A stretch of 64,000 nucleotides of DNA from Rodentibacter genomosp. 2 (lineage in GTDB: Bacteria; Pseudomonadota; Gammaproteobacteria; Enterobacterales; Pasteurellaceae), in NCBI GenBank assembly GCA_001999425.1, contig MLHP01000013.1:62001-126000 (forward strand), read 5' to 3'. Each line of letters opens with the position of its first letter. Position 1 is the first letter of the stretch. Both the position numbers and the translations under genes were made by a program. Below the pieces are notes generated by a model. The model was not told where the DNA came from and did not search any database. It saw only the letters and a list, made by a program, of their open reading frames with translations. Of this stretch, positions 49,390-60,531 are shown piece after piece.

Positions 49390-50046
49390 ATGATTGATTT
49401 CAGAAACCAAGATTGCATTGAAGGAATGAAAACATATCCTGATAAGCACTTTGATTTAGCCATTGTCGATCCACCCTATTTTTCCGGACCAGAAAGACGA
49501 CAATTCTACGGAAAAAAGATCAGCCCCATAGGTGTTCAGTGCTTATATGCAAGAACAGACACTTGGAACTTACCCACCGAAGAATATTTTAATGAGCTAT
49601 TTAGAGTAAGCAAACATCAGATTATCTGGGGAGTGAATTATTTCAATAATTATTCATTTGGCCCTGGACGTATTATCTGGGACAAGGTAAACGGCAAAAG
49701 TACATTCAGCGATTGTGAGATTGCGTACTGCAGTTTGCATAACAGCGTCCGTCAATTTAGGTATATGTGGAACGGCATGTTACAAGGCAAGAGTATTGAA
49801 GAAGGTCATATTGCACGGGGAAACAAAAAACTTAATGAGAAACGTATTCACCCTACGCAAAAGCCCGTTAATCAGTACAAATGGTTACTGCAGAAATATG
49901 CCATTCCTGGACAACTTATCCTAGATACCCATGTGGGTAGCGGAAGTAGTTTAATTGCCTGTAAAGAACTTGGCTATAATTGTGTAGGATTTGAAATAAA
50001 TTCACATTATTTTGAACTGGCCAGAGCAAGATTAAACACAGCCTAG
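49390..50046 (+). CDS. Site-specific DNA methyltransferase, beta class
   Basis: 218 residues from MIDFRNQDCIEGM; GGAGAAAAAA upstream. Catalytic DPPY at 27-30, target-recognition middle, HPTQKP near 155 and AdoMet site LDTHVGSGSSLIACKELGYNCVGFEI at the end, giving the N4-cytosine/N6-adenine beta-class order. No restriction enzyme gene adjoins, so it is an orphan protective or regulatory methylase. Confidence 0.88.
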   Translation: MIDFRNQDCIEGMKTYPDKHFDLAIVDPPYFSGPERRQFYGKKISPIGVQCLYARTDTWNLPTEEYFNELFRVSKHQIIWGVNYFNNYSFGPGRIIWDKVNGKSTFSDCEIAYCSLHNSVRQFRYMWNGMLQGKSIEEGHIARGNKKLNEKRIHPTQKPVNQYKWLLQKYAIPGQLILDTHVGSGSSLIACKELGYNCVGFEINSHYFELARARLNTA

Positions 50047-50064
50047 CGAAAGCTAGGTTTTTTT
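50042..50064 (+). terminator. Strong terminator after the methyltransferase
   Basis: CCTAGC-GAAA-GCTAGG with TTTTTTT; overlaps the end of the gene. Confidence 0.85.
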
Positions 50065-50079
50065 ATTGAGGCTAAAACT

Positions 50080-50238
50080 ATGAACTGGAATTTAATAGAC
50101 AGCGTAATAATATCCGGACTATTTACGATCTACTTAGATCAAATTTACTCTAGATGGGTAAAAGCACGAGATAGTGAAGATGAATTCTTTTTCCTAGTAA
50201 AAATTTGGCTAACCTCACGTGGAGTTAAAGATGTTTAG
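50080..50238 (+). CDS. Small membrane-associated protein (52 aa)
   Basis: MNWNLIDSVIISGLFTIYLD..., one amphipathic or membrane helix, then a charged region. TTGAGG precedes the ATG. Its last codons overlap the ribosome site and start of the next gene. Unknown. Confidence 0.5.
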   Translation: MNWNLIDSVIISGLFTIYLDQIYSRWVKARDSEDEFFFLVKIWLTSRGVKDV

Positions 50239-50437
50239 ACAAGAATTACAAGTCATGAACGGAAAACGATATATCGTGCTTGAGTGCCAATTTAGAAGAG
50301 AGTGGGATGTTGTAAGGGAATCAAAACATACCGTAACAGAAGGCGAAGCATTGGAAATCGTCCAGTATTGGCTTAAATACAAAGATGTAACACCTCAGCA
50401 ACTAAAAGTTGTTGAGGTACCGGATATTTTGAAATGA
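50231..50437 (+). CDS. Hypothetical 68-aa protein
   Basis: MFRQELQVMNGKRYIVLECQ..., GGAG 6 bases before ATG. Beta-strands then a helix (TEGEALEIVQYWLKYK). Lies between the methyltransferase and excisionase-like genes. Confidence 0.55.
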   Translation: MFRQELQVMNGKRYIVLECQFRREWDVVRESKHTVTEGEALEIVQYWLKYKDVTPQQLKVVEVPDILK

Positions 50438-50447
50438 TGGAGGAAAT

Positions 50448-50681
50448 ATGGAAATTAATATCTACAAAGACTTTCTTTCCAAGCCTGAAATTGAGTTTCT
50501 AACGGGAAGAAAGAATAAATTACTCATTATTGAGCAACTCAATGCTATGGGTATCCCCTTCAAAGAAAATGCCCACGGCTACCCTATTGTTCGCAGAGAC
50601 TATGAGAAAACAAAATCTCAAAAAATAAAACTACCTGAATCGCCTGCTGAAGAATCTTGGGTACCGGCAGTATTAACATAG
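50448..50681 (+). CDS. xis: DUF4224 excisionase-like protein
   Basis: 77 residues: FLSKPEIEFLTGRKNKLLIIEQLNAMGIPFKENAHGYPIVRR is the DUF4224 winged-helix pattern that always precedes phage integrases. GGAGGAAAT upstream. Probably directs excision with Int, 9 bases away. Confidence 0.82.
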   Translation: MEINIYKDFLSKPEIEFLTGRKNKLLIIEQLNAMGIPFKENAHGYPIVRRDYEKTKSQKIKLPESPAEESWVPAVLT

Positions 50682-50690
50682 GAGGTTTAT

Positions 50691-51719
50691 ATGGCTCGTC
50701 CGCGCAAAAGAGAAAATCAAGGCTTACCACAAAACCTACTTTGCCGTACTCGTACACGTGCGAGCGGAAGAAAAGTCACATATTATTACTACGTTATGGC
50801 TGACGGAAAAGAAAAAGGCCTTGGAACAGATAAGCAAGTAGCAATTCTTGAAACGGCAAAATTGAATTTGGGTCGAGGCGTCAATAAAACTATTATTACA
50901 ATAGCGGATGTTTTTGCCAGGTATGAGTCTGAAGAATTGATGACAAGTGAGAAATCTAAAAACACACAAAAACAATACAAGACTGCAATAAAATTCCTCA
51001 AAATGTTTTTCTGCAACCCTCCTGCAAAATTAACTCAAATTGAGCCCAAACATATCAGAATGTATCTAGAGTGGAGAAAAAACAAGCCAACATCAGCCAA
51101 TATGGAAATTTCTTTATTTCACGCTATTTGGAATAAAGCTAGAGCTTGGGGATATACAAGTTTAGCCTGTCCAAGTGAAGGAATTGAAAAATTCAAACTG
51201 AAAAAAAGAAATGTTTATGTTGAAGATCACATCTTCAAAATATTTCACGAACTAGGAAATCAAGTAGAGAAAGATTTGATGGATGTTGCATATTTAACCG
51301 CACAAAGACCAGTGGATGTTGTAAAAATTCACTCAAATCAAATTATTGATGGCGTTCTTTACATCGTTCAAGAAAAAACAGGAAATAAAATTAGAATGGC
51401 AATTAAAGGTAAATTAGAAGAAATACTAAATAGATTGAAAGGAGATGGATATTTATTTAAAAATAAACTAAACAGACCATTAAGTCGTGGCGTTGTCACT
51501 GGTTGGTTTTACAAATTAAGAAAAAGAGCAATTGAGCTATATCCCGAAATGGAAAAAGATATTAAAGAGTTCCAATTTAGAGATATTCGAGCCAAAGCCG
51601 GTACGGATAAATTCTTGCAAACAAACGAGGATGAAGCACGCCAACAGCTTGGACATACGTCAGCTCAGATGACAAAACGTTACATACGAAAAACCAAAAT
51701 AATCAATCCAACAATATAG
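50691..51719 (+). CDS. int: Tyrosine-family phage integrase
   Basis: 342 residues. N-terminal arm-site binding domain (NLLCRTRTRASGRKVTYYYYVM), central SAM-like core-binding domain, catalytic domain with Arg206 (TAQRPVDVV), Lys229, Arg300 (FRDIRAKAG), His322 (LGHTSAQMTKRY) and nucleophile Tyr331. AGGAGG precedes the ATG. Last phage gene; att site expected directly downstream. Confidence 0.95.
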   Translation: MARPRKRENQGLPQNLLCRTRTRASGRKVTYYYYVMADGKEKGLGTDKQVAILETAKLNLGRGVNKTIITIADVFARYESEELMTSEKSKNTQKQYKTAIKFLKMFFCNPPAKLTQIEPKHIRMYLEWRKNKPTSANMEISLFHAIWNKARAWGYTSLACPSEGIEKFKLKKRNVYVEDHIFKIFHELGNQVEKDLMDVAYLTAQRPVDVVKIHSNQIIDGVLYIVQEKTGNKIRMAIKGKLEEILNRLKGDGYLFKNKLNRPLSRGVVTGWFYKLRKRAIELYPEMEKDIKEFQFRDIRAKAGTDKFLQTNEDEARQQLGHTSAQMTKRYIRKTKIINPTI

Positions 51720-52096
51720 TGAGTTTCGGAACGTCATTCATTATTTCGGAACTCGTTATACAACAAAAAAAACACTAACCCATTGAATTTAAAAATAAAT
51801 ATTTAAGTAAAAATGCTTTATTTTATAATTTTTCCTTATACAGTGGTCACCCATACGAAAGGTGACATGCTCGTTTAAAAATTCAATAAAAATTAACCGC
51901 ACTTAGCTTCATTCCTACCATTGAATGAGAAAAGTGCGACCGCAAATTCTATCACTTTCTTACAATCTTGTTAAATAAAAAACAGTTTTGATTTTTTCAT
52001 AAAAAGAAATAATGTTTTTCCCAGAAACAGCTTTATCTATAAAAAAATAAACTCTAGAATCGCAACCCTTATTTTACGCAAGTTAAAGGAAATAAA
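51720..52096. other. Prophage right junction, candidate attachment region
   Basis: No gene. Two direct copies of TTTCGGAAC (51724, 51744) directly after int could be integrase core sites. Also a GTCACC/GGTGAC repeat near 51847-51867, and facing uptake-type cores around 51897-51940 that could form a terminator. No tRNA or tmRNA end is seen, so integration seems to be intergenic, upstream of azoR. The other junction lies outside the window. Confidence 0.4.
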
Positions 52097-52681
52097 ATGA
52101 GCAACGTATTGGTGTTAAAATCAAGCATTCTTGCTGATAATTCTCAAACTAATAAATTAGTTGATTATACGATTGAAAAACTGCAAGGTAATCATATTGT
52201 GGTTCGAGATTTAGCTAAAGATCCCCTTCCCCACTTCGATGCTACAGCGGCTATTGCGGTGCGTGGTGAACCTCAAACAGAAGAAGAAAAACAACTTCTT
52301 GCATTTTCAGATGAACTGGTTTCCGAATTAAAAAATGCGGATACTCTTGTCATTGGTGCGCCAATGTATAACTTAAATATTCCCACTCAATTAAAATCTT
52401 ATTTTGATTTCATTGCTCGTCCACGTGTCACATTCCAATATACGGCAAATGGTCCGGAAGGTTTATTGAAAGGTAAAAAAGCCATCGTATTGTGTGCATT
52501 TGGTGGCTTATATGATGATGAAAACCTCGTCACACAATATATGAAATCTATTTTAGGTTTTGTCGGAATTACTGACGTGCAATTTGTGTATGCACAAGGT
52601 ATTGGCTTTGGCCCGGAAGCGGTCGAAAAAGCATTACAGTCTGCCAAAGTAAAAATTAATGATATTGTGACCGCACTTTAA
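52097..52681 (+). CDS. azoR: FMN-dependent NADH azoreductase/quinone reductase
   Basis: 194 residues, AcpD/AzoR family: [51 protein letters not shown] and [14 protein letters not shown] are signature parts of the flavodoxin-like fold. Reduces quinones and azo compounds. AAAGGAAA precedes the ATG. First host gene right of the prophage. Confidence 0.93.
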   Translation: MSNVLVLKSSILADNSQTNKLVDYTIEKLQGNHIVVRDLAKDPLPHFDATAAIAVRGEPQTEEEKQLLAFSDELVSELKNADTLVIGAPMYNLNIPTQLKSYFDFIARPRVTFQYTANGPEGLLKGKKAIVLCAFGGLYDDENLVTQYMKSILGFVGITDVQFVYAQGIGFGPEAVEKALQSAKVKINDIVTAL

Positions 52682-52690
52682 TCTTTTCTT

Positions 52691-52712
52691 AAGCCATCTT
52701 TCAAGATGGCTT
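52691..52712 (+). terminator. Terminator after azoR
   Basis: AAGCCATCTT/AAGATGGCTT stem with TTCTTTTTCT. Confidence 0.85.
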
Positions 52713-52769
52713 CTTTTTCTCTTATTGATATGCATTTTGTAAAATGAAATAGAATTTTTAAATCTTTTC

Positions 52770-52803
52770 TTGACTTATTTATTTTGCACTAGTTTAATAG
52801 TAC
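52770..52803 (+). promoter_or_regulatory. trp promoter overlapping a TrpR operator
   Basis: TTGACT, 17-bp spacer, TTTAAT. GCACTAGTTTAATAGTAC at 52786-52803 matches the TrpR operator pattern (ACTAGTTNACTAGTAC) and covers the -10. Only 25 bases remain before the trpE start codon, so there is no leader peptide or attenuator. Confidence 0.85.
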
Positions 52804-52828
52804 AAAATAAATAAAAAGGATTTAAAAA

Positions 52829-54376
52829 ATGCAAAACAATGCCTTTATTACGGTTACCACACAACCTGTCCCTTATCATCCGGATACCACGGCTATTTTT
52901 AACACATTATGTCATCATCCCAACACACTACTACTCGACTCTGCTGAAATCGGTAGTAAAAATAGCTTACAAAGCCTTATATTTATCAATGCGGCAGTCA
53001 AAATTACCTGCGTAGGTCACAACGTCACATTTAAAGCATTAAATGCAAATGGTAAACAGGTTTTGAAAGAGATTTTCTCTGTTTTAACTGAGCTTAATCC
53101 GCTAAGTGCGGTCGATTTTGATGATGAATTTTCTGTTAATTTCCCTCCGCTTGATAATCAATTAGATGAAGACAGTAAATTACAATCAACGACAATTTTT
53201 GATGGATTACGGGTGATTTCAAATCTTTACCAACACAGCGATACGGCTATTTTTTTAGGCGGTTTATTTGCTTATGATTTAGTGGCTAATTTCATTCCGA
53301 TGAATAACATCAGATTAAAAGATGATGGGATTTCTTGCCCTGATTACAGTTTTTATCTCGCCGAACATCTCATCACAGTCGATCATCAAAGCCAGCAGGC
53401 AAAGCTAAAAAGTTACTGTTTCTCACAAGAAGAACAAGTCAATGTGGCAAAAACAGCCCTGGCTATCGCACAAAAATTAAAAAATATTGATCACATCTTA
53501 TCCATCAAATCGGCAAGTGATGAGATAAAAACGAATTTTGATGATTCTGAATTTATCCATGTGGTGAAAGCTTTAAAACACCATATTAATATTGGCGATG
53601 TCTTCCAAATCGTGCCCTCCCGTCGTTTTTCTCTTGCTTGTCCGAATCCGCTTGCCAGTTATGCTCAACTTAAACAAAATAATCCTAGTCCTTATATGTT
53701 CTACATGAACGATGAAGATTTCATTTTGTTTGGCGCCTCACCGGAAAGTGCGCTCAAATATACGCCGAAAAATCGTCAGTTAGAAATTTATCCGATTGCC
53801 GGCTCACGCCCACGTGGATTTGATGCGCACGGTAATATTGATCCTGAATTGGATACCCGTTTAGAGTTAGAATTACGATTAGATCACAAAGAGCAAGCAG
53901 AACACCTGATGTTAGTGGATTTAGCACGCAACGATATCGCTCGAGTTTGTCAAAGTGGTACTCGTCAAGTGGCAGAATTAATGCAAGTGGATCGTTATTC
54001 CCATATTATGCATCTTGTGTCACGAGTAGTGGGTAAACTCCGCCCTGAATTAGATGCCCTTCACGCTTATCAAGCCTGTATGAATATGGGGACACTCACC
54101 GGCGCACCGAAAATCAAGGCAATGCAGCTTATTTATCAATATGAACAACAAAAACGCCACAGTTATGGCGGTGCAGTGGGTTATCTCACTTCCGATGGCA
54201 GTTTAGATACCTGCATCGTGATTCGTTCAGCCTTTGTTCAAAATGGTATCGCACACGTGCAAGCGGGCTGTGGTGAGGTGTTAGATTCCGATCCGCAAAT
54301 GGAGGCGGACGAAACCCGACATAAAGCCGCTGCGGTATTAAAAGCAATTCGTCAAATCAATACACAAGCCAAATAA
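52829..54376 (+). CDS. trpE: Anthranilate synthase component I
   Basis: 515 residues, usual length. LLLDSAEI near 32 is the tryptophan feedback site; the chorismate-binding domain has PSPYMFYMNDEDFILFGASPE, IAGSRPRG, DLARNDIARV and GAPKIKAMQLI. Converts chorismate to anthranilate with TrpG. First gene of the operon under TrpR. Confidence 0.97.
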   Translation: MQNNAFITVTTQPVPYHPDTTAIFNTLCHHPNTLLLDSAEIGSKNSLQSLIFINAAVKITCVGHNVTFKALNANGKQVLKEIFSVLTELNPLSAVDFDDEFSVNFPPLDNQLDEDSKLQSTTIFDGLRVISNLYQHSDTAIFLGGLFAYDLVANFIPMNNIRLKDDGISCPDYSFYLAEHLITVDHQSQQAKLKSYCFSQEEQVNVAKTALAIAQKLKNIDHILSIKSASDEIKTNFDDSEFIHVVKALKHHINIGDVFQIVPSRRFSLACPNPLASYAQLKQNNPSPYMFYMNDEDFILFGASPESALKYTPKNRQLEIYPIAGSRPRGFDAHGNIDPELDTRLELELRLDHKEQAEHLMLVDLARNDIARVCQSGTRQVAELMQVDRYSHIMHLVSRVVGKLRPELDALHAYQACMNMGTLTGAPKIKAMQLIYQYEQQKRHSYGGAVGYLTSDGSLDTCIVIRSAFVQNGIAHVQAGCGEVLDSDPQMEADETRHKAAAVLKAIRQINTQAK

Positions 54377-54386
54377 GGGATACGTT

Positions 54387-55401
<1,015 letters not shown>

Positions 55402-55480
55402 TAGCCATGTGTTATTTACGCCATCATAATAAGATTTCAATCCCAATAGCAGTAAATAGCACTATATTAAGGAACAAACT

Positions 55481-56482
55481 ATGCAACACAACTTCTTATT
55501 AGAACAACTTTATGATGGTCATCAATTAAACCAATCAGAAAGTACCTCACTTTTTAATGCGGTCATTCAAGGTCATCTTTCTAATGAACAACTTGCGGCA
55601 ATGTTGATGGCTCTAAAAGTCCGTGGTGTCACCGTTGAGGAAATTACCGGAGCGGTGGCAGCCACATTACAAAATGCAAAATCTTTCCCACGTCCCGACT
55701 ACCCTTTTGCCGATATTGTCGGTACCGGAGGCGATGGACAAAATACGATCAATATTTCCACCGCAAGTTGTATTGTTGCTGCAACAATGGGGGTTAAGGT
55801 TGCCAAACACGGTAATCGCAGCGTGTCCAGCCAATCCGGAGCAAGTGATGTATTAACCGCATTAGGCATCAATGTCGGTATTTCGGCAGAATCAGCACGC
55901 CAAGCGCTAGATGAGATAGGTGTTTGTTTTTTATTCGCACAACAATATCATTCGGGATTTCGCTATGTTGCCCCTGTTCGTGCCGCACTAAAAACCCGTA
56001 CTGTTTTTAATATTCTCGGACCGCTCATCAACCCTGCCCGCCCAAATTACCATTTACTCGGTGTTTATGCGCCGGAACTGGTGAAAACCTATGCTGAAAC
56101 CGCCGTTAGCTTAGGGCATCAACATACCTTCGTTGTGCACGGTTCGGGATTAGACGAAGTGGCGCTACACGGTGATACTCAAGTAGCGGAAGTCAAAAAC
56201 GGCAATATTGAATATTTCACGCTAACAGCGGAAGATTTTGGCTTGAAAACACAGTCGCTGGAAAGTTTACGTGGCGGTGAACCACAAGAAAATGCCAAAA
56301 TATTGACCGCACTTTTACAAGGCAAAGGCAAACAGGAACACGCCAATGCCGTTGCCGCCAATACCGCCCTATTGCTCAAATTATTCGGCTATAACGATCT
56401 CAAACAAAATACCCAAAATGTTTTGGAAACCTTAGCCGGTGGTAAAGCATTTGAAACCTTGCAAAAATTAACCCAATATTAG
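55481..56482 (+). CDS. trpD: Anthranilate phosphoribosyltransferase
   Basis: 333 residues: [20 protein letters not shown] (PRPP loop), [21 protein letters not shown] and [13 protein letters not shown] are diagnostic. Transfers phosphoribose to anthranilate. 80 bases after the tautomerase gene. Confidence 0.97.
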   Translation: MQHNFLLEQLYDGHQLNQSESTSLFNAVIQGHLSNEQLAAMLMALKVRGVTVEEITGAVAATLQNAKSFPRPDYPFADIVGTGGDGQNTINISTASCIVAATMGVKVAKHGNRSVSSQSGASDVLTALGINVGISAESARQALDEIGVCFLFAQQYHSGFRYVAPVRAALKTRTVFNILGPLINPARPNYHLLGVYAPELVKTYAETAVSLGHQHTFVVHGSGLDEVALHGDTQVAEVKNGNIEYFTLTAEDFGLKTQSLESLRGGEPQENAKILTALLQGKGKQEHANAVAANTALLLKLFGYNDLKQNTQNVLETLAGGKAFETLQKLTQY

Positions 56483-56491
56483 GAGAATCTT

Positions 56492-57079
56492 ATGTGTTTC
56501 CAGTATTCATACGAAGATAGATATCTAATTGATAAAGAGTTTATGGATAAAATAAAGGAAAAACAACGTCGTAAAATTGCTAGTTTCATACTTAGGATAA
56601 TATTAGTCCCTATAGTTATATATTTATCATATAGTATTGATGTAACCCCATCTGAAACGGGAAAATTATATGGTTTATTAGGATTATCAATCTTGGGGCT
56701 TATGTTACCTATTTTTTTAGTAAAAGCTATATCCCTATGCCTTTTATGTATATTAAAACCTACAGTATTTATAGTTAATATTATTATAAATATTCTTAAT
56801 AAACTTTTTAAATTAGATCTACCCACTGATAGTGGTAACCAACTAGCTACAGAAGATGAATTAAAATTACTAATTTTAGTTTCCTATATCATTATTTCCA
56901 GCTGTTTATTATGGTTCACATTTTTTGAAATAAAAAACGAAAACTACAGAACTATTATTGCAACAACAGTATCAATTTTATATGGTTCCGCAATATCAAA
57001 ATTTTTAGAACCTCTACTTATGATAGCCGGGTTTGATATTGAAGTATTAAAAATGAGAAAAAAGAAAAATGATAAATAA
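56492..57079 (+). CDS. Four-helix membrane protein inserted in the trp operon
   Basis: 195 residues. Membrane helices near 32-50, 60-85, 85-110 and 125-165, Lys-rich loops and C-terminus (KMRKKKNDK). Much more A/T-rich than the flanking trp genes. AGGAG precedes the ATG 9 bases after trpD; its end overlaps the start of trpCF. Not part of known trp operons and no family recognised; probably acquired and now co-transcribed. Confidence 0.7.
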   Translation: MCFQYSYEDRYLIDKEFMDKIKEKQRRKIASFILRIILVPIVIYLSYSIDVTPSETGKLYGLLGLSILGLMLPIFLVKAISLCLLCILKPTVFIVNIIINILNKLFKLDLPTDSGNQLATEDELKLLILVSYIIISSCLLWFTFFEIKNENYRTIIATTVSILYGSAISKFLEPLLMIAGFDIEVLKMRKKKNDK

Positions 57080-58499
57080 AGAGCAACCAACAATACTTCA
57101 AAAAATCGTCCTTGATAAAGCCGCCTGGGTGAAAGCAAAAGAAGCGGCATTTCCGCTTGGTGAATTTCAACAAAAAATCACAAAATCCGACCGCTCTTTT
57201 TACGCTGCGCTATCAAAAGGCACTCAGCAAAAGCCTGCTTATATTTTGGAATGTAAAAAAGCCTCGCCTTCAAAAGGATTGATTCGGGCTGAATTTAATT
57301 TAGATGAAATCGCCAATGTCTATAAACATTATGCCTCAGCCATTTCTGTGCTTACGGACGAAAAATACTTCCAAGGGGATTTTGAATTTTTGCCTCAAGT
57401 GCGAAACATCGTGAGCCAACCGGTGCTTTGCAAAGATTTTATAATCAGCGAATATCAAGTGTATCTTGCCCGTTATTATCAAGCCGATGCTATTTTATTA
57501 ATGCTTTCCGTGGTGAATGATGAAACTTATTGCGTGTTGGCAGATCTTGCTCATTCTTTGGGAATGGGTATATTAACCGAAACCGGTAATGAAGCGGAAT
57601 TTGAACGTGCTTTATCGTTGGGAGCAAAAATCATCGGTGTGAATAATCGTAATTTGCATGATTTAACCGTGGATTTAAATCGTGTAGTCGAATTAACGGA
57701 AAAATATGCAGATCGTATACCAGAGGATGTTCGCATCATCAGCGAATCCGGTATTTATACTCATCAACAAATCCGTCAATTACAAAAAGTTGCACAAGGA
57801 TTTTTAATCGGCAGTAGTTTAATGGGAAATACTGATTTAAATAATGCGGTTCGTTCGGTGATTTTCGGTGAAAACAAAGTATGTGGCTTGACACGCACCC
57901 AAGATGTGAAAACCGTTTATGCAAACGGAGCGCTTTATGGCGGATTAATTTTTGCTGAACATTCAAAACGTGCGGTGAGTTTGCGTCAGGCTCAAGAATT
58001 AGTCACCGCCGCGCCACTTCGTTTTGTCGGCGTATTTCAAAATCAAGAAGCGGATTTTATCGTTAGAATCGCTCAACAATTGCAGCTTTATGCGGTGCAG
58101 TTACATGGTTCGGAAACGCCGGCGTTTATCACTGATCTACGCAGTAAATTACCCGAAACCTGTCAAATTTGGAAAGCTGTATCAATCAACATTGATGAAA
58201 AAAGTGCGGTTAATTTTACAGATGATTTAAATGTTGATCGTTATATTTTTGATAGCCAGACCTCAAACCAACAAGGGGGGATAGGTCAAACTTTTGATTG
58301 GTCATTAATCCCTGAAAGGCTCAAATACAAAACGATTTTGGCCGGTGGGATTTCACCGGAAAATATTGAACAGGCAATAGCTCAAGGCTGTTTAGGTGTA
58401 GATCTGAATTCCGGCGTAGAAAGTGCGCCCGGTATAAAAGATGAGTTGAAAGTGCGGTCAGCTTTTGAGACGATTTTTAATACGATATCATTCTTTTAA
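57069..58499 (+). CDS. trpCF: Bifunctional indole-3-glycerol phosphate synthase / phosphoribosylanthranilate isomerase
   Basis: 476 residues, two TIM barrels. IGPS half: [46 protein letters not shown] half from about 275: [47 protein letters not shown]. Performs two successive steps. Start overlaps the inserted membrane gene by 11 bases. Confidence 0.96.
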   Translation: MINKEQPTILQKIVLDKAAWVKAKEAAFPLGEFQQKITKSDRSFYAALSKGTQQKPAYILECKKASPSKGLIRAEFNLDEIANVYKHYASAISVLTDEKYFQGDFEFLPQVRNIVSQPVLCKDFIISEYQVYLARYYQADAILLMLSVVNDETYCVLADLAHSLGMGILTETGNEAEFERALSLGAKIIGVNNRNLHDLTVDLNRVVELTEKYADRIPEDVRIISESGIYTHQQIRQLQKVAQGFLIGSSLMGNTDLNNAVRSVIFGENKVCGLTRTQDVKTVYANGALYGGLIFAEHSKRAVSLRQAQELVTAAPLRFVGVFQNQEADFIVRIAQQLQLYAVQLHGSETPAFITDLRSKLPETCQIWKAVSINIDEKSAVNFTDDLNVDRYIFDSQTSNQQGGIGQTFDWSLIPERLKYKTILAGGISPENIEQAIAQGCLGVDLNSGVESAPGIKDELKVRSAFETIFNTISFF

Positions 58500-58554
58500 T
58501 TCAATATTGCAAAGATGTCGTATAAACATTCCGAGACTTTACTAGGAGATGATT

Positions 58555-59316
58555 ATGTCTAGAATAGCATTTGTTACCGGTGCAACAGCCGGATTTGGTG
58601 CGGCAATTTGCCGTACATTAGTGGGCGCGGGTTACCATGTCATTGGTACAGGTCGCCGAACCGAACGATTAACCCTTCTCCACGCCGAACTTGGCGAACA
58701 ATTTCTTCCTCTTGCTTTCGATATTTCTGATCGCGAAAAAACACAACAGGCCATCCAATCGCTCCCCACGGAATGGCGTAATATTGATTTGCTTGTTAAT
58801 AATGCCGGTCTTGCCCTCGGTTTAGAAACGGCGGATCAAGCAAATCTTGACGATTGGGAACAAATGATTGATACCAATATTAAAGGTCTTGTGACAATCA
58901 CCCGTCTTTTACTCCCCCAAATGGTCGAACGCAATACCGGACATATCATCAATCTTGGATCAATTGCTGGCAATTATCCTTATCCAGGCGGTAACGTATA
59001 TGGTGGCACAAAAGCTTTCGTAAAACAATTTAGTTTAAATTTGCGTGCAGACCTTGTCGGTAAAAATATTCGTGTGACCAATGTAGAACCGGGGTTATGC
59101 GGTGGGACAGAGTTTTCAAATGTTCGCTTTAAAGGGGATGACCAGCGTGCTGAAAAAGTTTATGAAAATGTTCAATATGTCACCCCACAAGATATTGCAA
59201 ATATCGTCTTGTGGCTTAATCAACAACCTGAATATATCAATATTAATCGTATTGAAGTCATGCCTACGGCACAAACTTTCGCGCCTCTCAATGTCGCAAG
59301 AAATTCAAACTCATAA
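58555..59316 (+). CDS. ydfG: NADP-dependent 3-hydroxy acid dehydrogenase (YdfG-like SDR)
   Basis: 253 residues from MSRIAFVTGATAGFG; AGGAG 6 bases upstream. Short-chain dehydrogenase motifs: TGATAGFG cofactor site, NNAGLALG, catalytic Ser in LGSIAGNYPYPGGNVYGGTKAF with Tyr-x3-Lys. Oxidises L-allo-threonine and 3-hydroxy acids. Sits between trpCF and trpB as in Haemophilus (HI1430). Confidence 0.93.
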   Translation: MSRIAFVTGATAGFGAAICRTLVGAGYHVIGTGRRTERLTLLHAELGEQFLPLAFDISDREKTQQAIQSLPTEWRNIDLLVNNAGLALGLETADQANLDDWEQMIDTNIKGLVTITRLLLPQMVERNTGHIINLGSIAGNYPYPGGNVYGGTKAFVKQFSLNLRADLVGKNIRVTNVEPGLCGGTEFSNVRFKGDDQRAEKVYENVQYVTPQDIANIVLWLNQQPEYININRIEVMPTAQTFAPLNVARNSNS

Positions 59317-59331
59317 CGATAAGGAAACACA

Positions 59332-60531
59332 ATGTCAGAAATGTTATTAAATCCGTATTTCGGTGAATTTGGCGGCATGTACGTGCCGGAAATTCTCGTA
59401 CCGGTGCTTAAACAATTGGAAAAAGCCTTTGTTGAAGCTAAAAGTGATCCAGCATTTCAACGGGAATTTCAAGATTTACTGAAAAATTATGCCGGCAGAC
59501 CAACCGCACTAACTCTTTGTCGCAATCTGACAAAAAGCACAAAAGCCAAAATTTATCTGAAACGTGAAGATCTTTTACACGGCGGTGCACATAAAACCAA
59601 CCAAGTCCTCGGTCAAATTTTACTTGCAAAACGGATGGGGAAAACCCGTATTATTGCCGAAACAGGCGCCGGTCAGCATGGTGTAGCAACGGCTCTCGCT
59701 TGTGCAATGCTTGATATGCCCTGTCGTGTTTATATGGGGGCAAAAGATGTGGAACGCCAATCCCCTAATGTATTCCGTATGCGTTTAATGGGCGCTGAAG
59801 TTGTGCCTGTGCAGAAAGGTTCTTGTTCATTAAAAGATGCTTGTTGCGAGGCAATGCGTGATTGGTCGGCAAATTATGAAAATACCCACTACTTGCTCGG
59901 TACTGCAGCCGGTCCTCACCCTTTTCCAACCATTGTGCGTGAGTTCCAAAAAATGATTGGAGAAGAAACCAAACGCCAAATTCTGGAAAAAGAAGGTCGT
60001 CTACCGGATGCAGTGATTGCCCCAGTGGGAGGCGGTTCTAATGCAATAGGGATGTTTACTGATTTTATAGATGAACCAAAAGTACGTTTGATCGGTGTAG
60101 AACCCGCAGGCAAAGGTATTGAAAGCGGTGAACACGGTGCACCGCTAGGGCATGCCAAAGTCGGTATTTATTTCGGAATGAAATCACCGTTAATGCAAAC
60201 GAATGACGGGCAAGTTGAAGAATCTTATTCGATTTCGGCGGGATTGGACTTCCCTTCTGTCGGGCCTCAACACGCTTATTTACAAAGTATTGGACGAGCG
60301 GAATATCCCTCTATCACCGATGATGAAGCCTTAAATGCGTTCCAAGCACTCGCCAAACACGAAGGTATTATTCCCGCATTGGAAAGTTCACACGCCCTTG
60401 CACAAGCGCTAAAAATGATTCATCAAGAACCCAATAAAGCACAAATTCTTGTGGTGAATTTATCGGGACGGGGGGATAAAGATATTTTTACCGTGGACAA
60501 AATTTTAACAGAAAAAGGAATGAAATCATGA
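59332..60531 (+). CDS. trpB: Tryptophan synthase beta chain
   Basis: 399 residues: [20 protein letters not shown] holds the PLP lysine (HKTN), [13 protein letters not shown], and [10 protein letters not shown] the phosphate loop. Condenses indole with serine. 15 bases after ydfG. Confidence 0.98.
   Translation: MSEMLLNPYFGEFGGMYVPEILVPVLKQLEKAFVEAKSDPAFQREFQDLLKNYAGRPTALTLCRNLTKSTKAKIYLKREDLLHGGAHKTNQVLGQILLAKRMGKTRIIAETGAGQHGVATALACAMLDMPCRVYMGAKDVERQSPNVFRMRLMGAEVVPVQKGSCSLKDACCEAMRDWSANYENTHYLLGTAAGPHPFPTIVREFQKMIGEETKRQILEKEGRLPDAVIAPVGGGSNAIGMFTDFIDEPKVRLIGVEPAGKGIESGEHGAPLGHAKVGIYFGMKSPLMQTNDGQVEESYSISAGLDFPSVGPQHAYLQSIGRAEYPSITDDEALNAFQALAKHEGIIPALESSHALAQALKMIHQEPNKAQILVVNLSGRGDKDIFTVDKILTEKGMKS

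Noticed and set aside
49715..49924. 69-codon frame inside the methyltransferase gene
   Set aside because: Fully nested in a well-supported gene in another frame.
49390..50046. Restriction-modification system
   Set aside because: Only the methyltransferase is present; neighbouring genes show no nuclease or specificity subunit.
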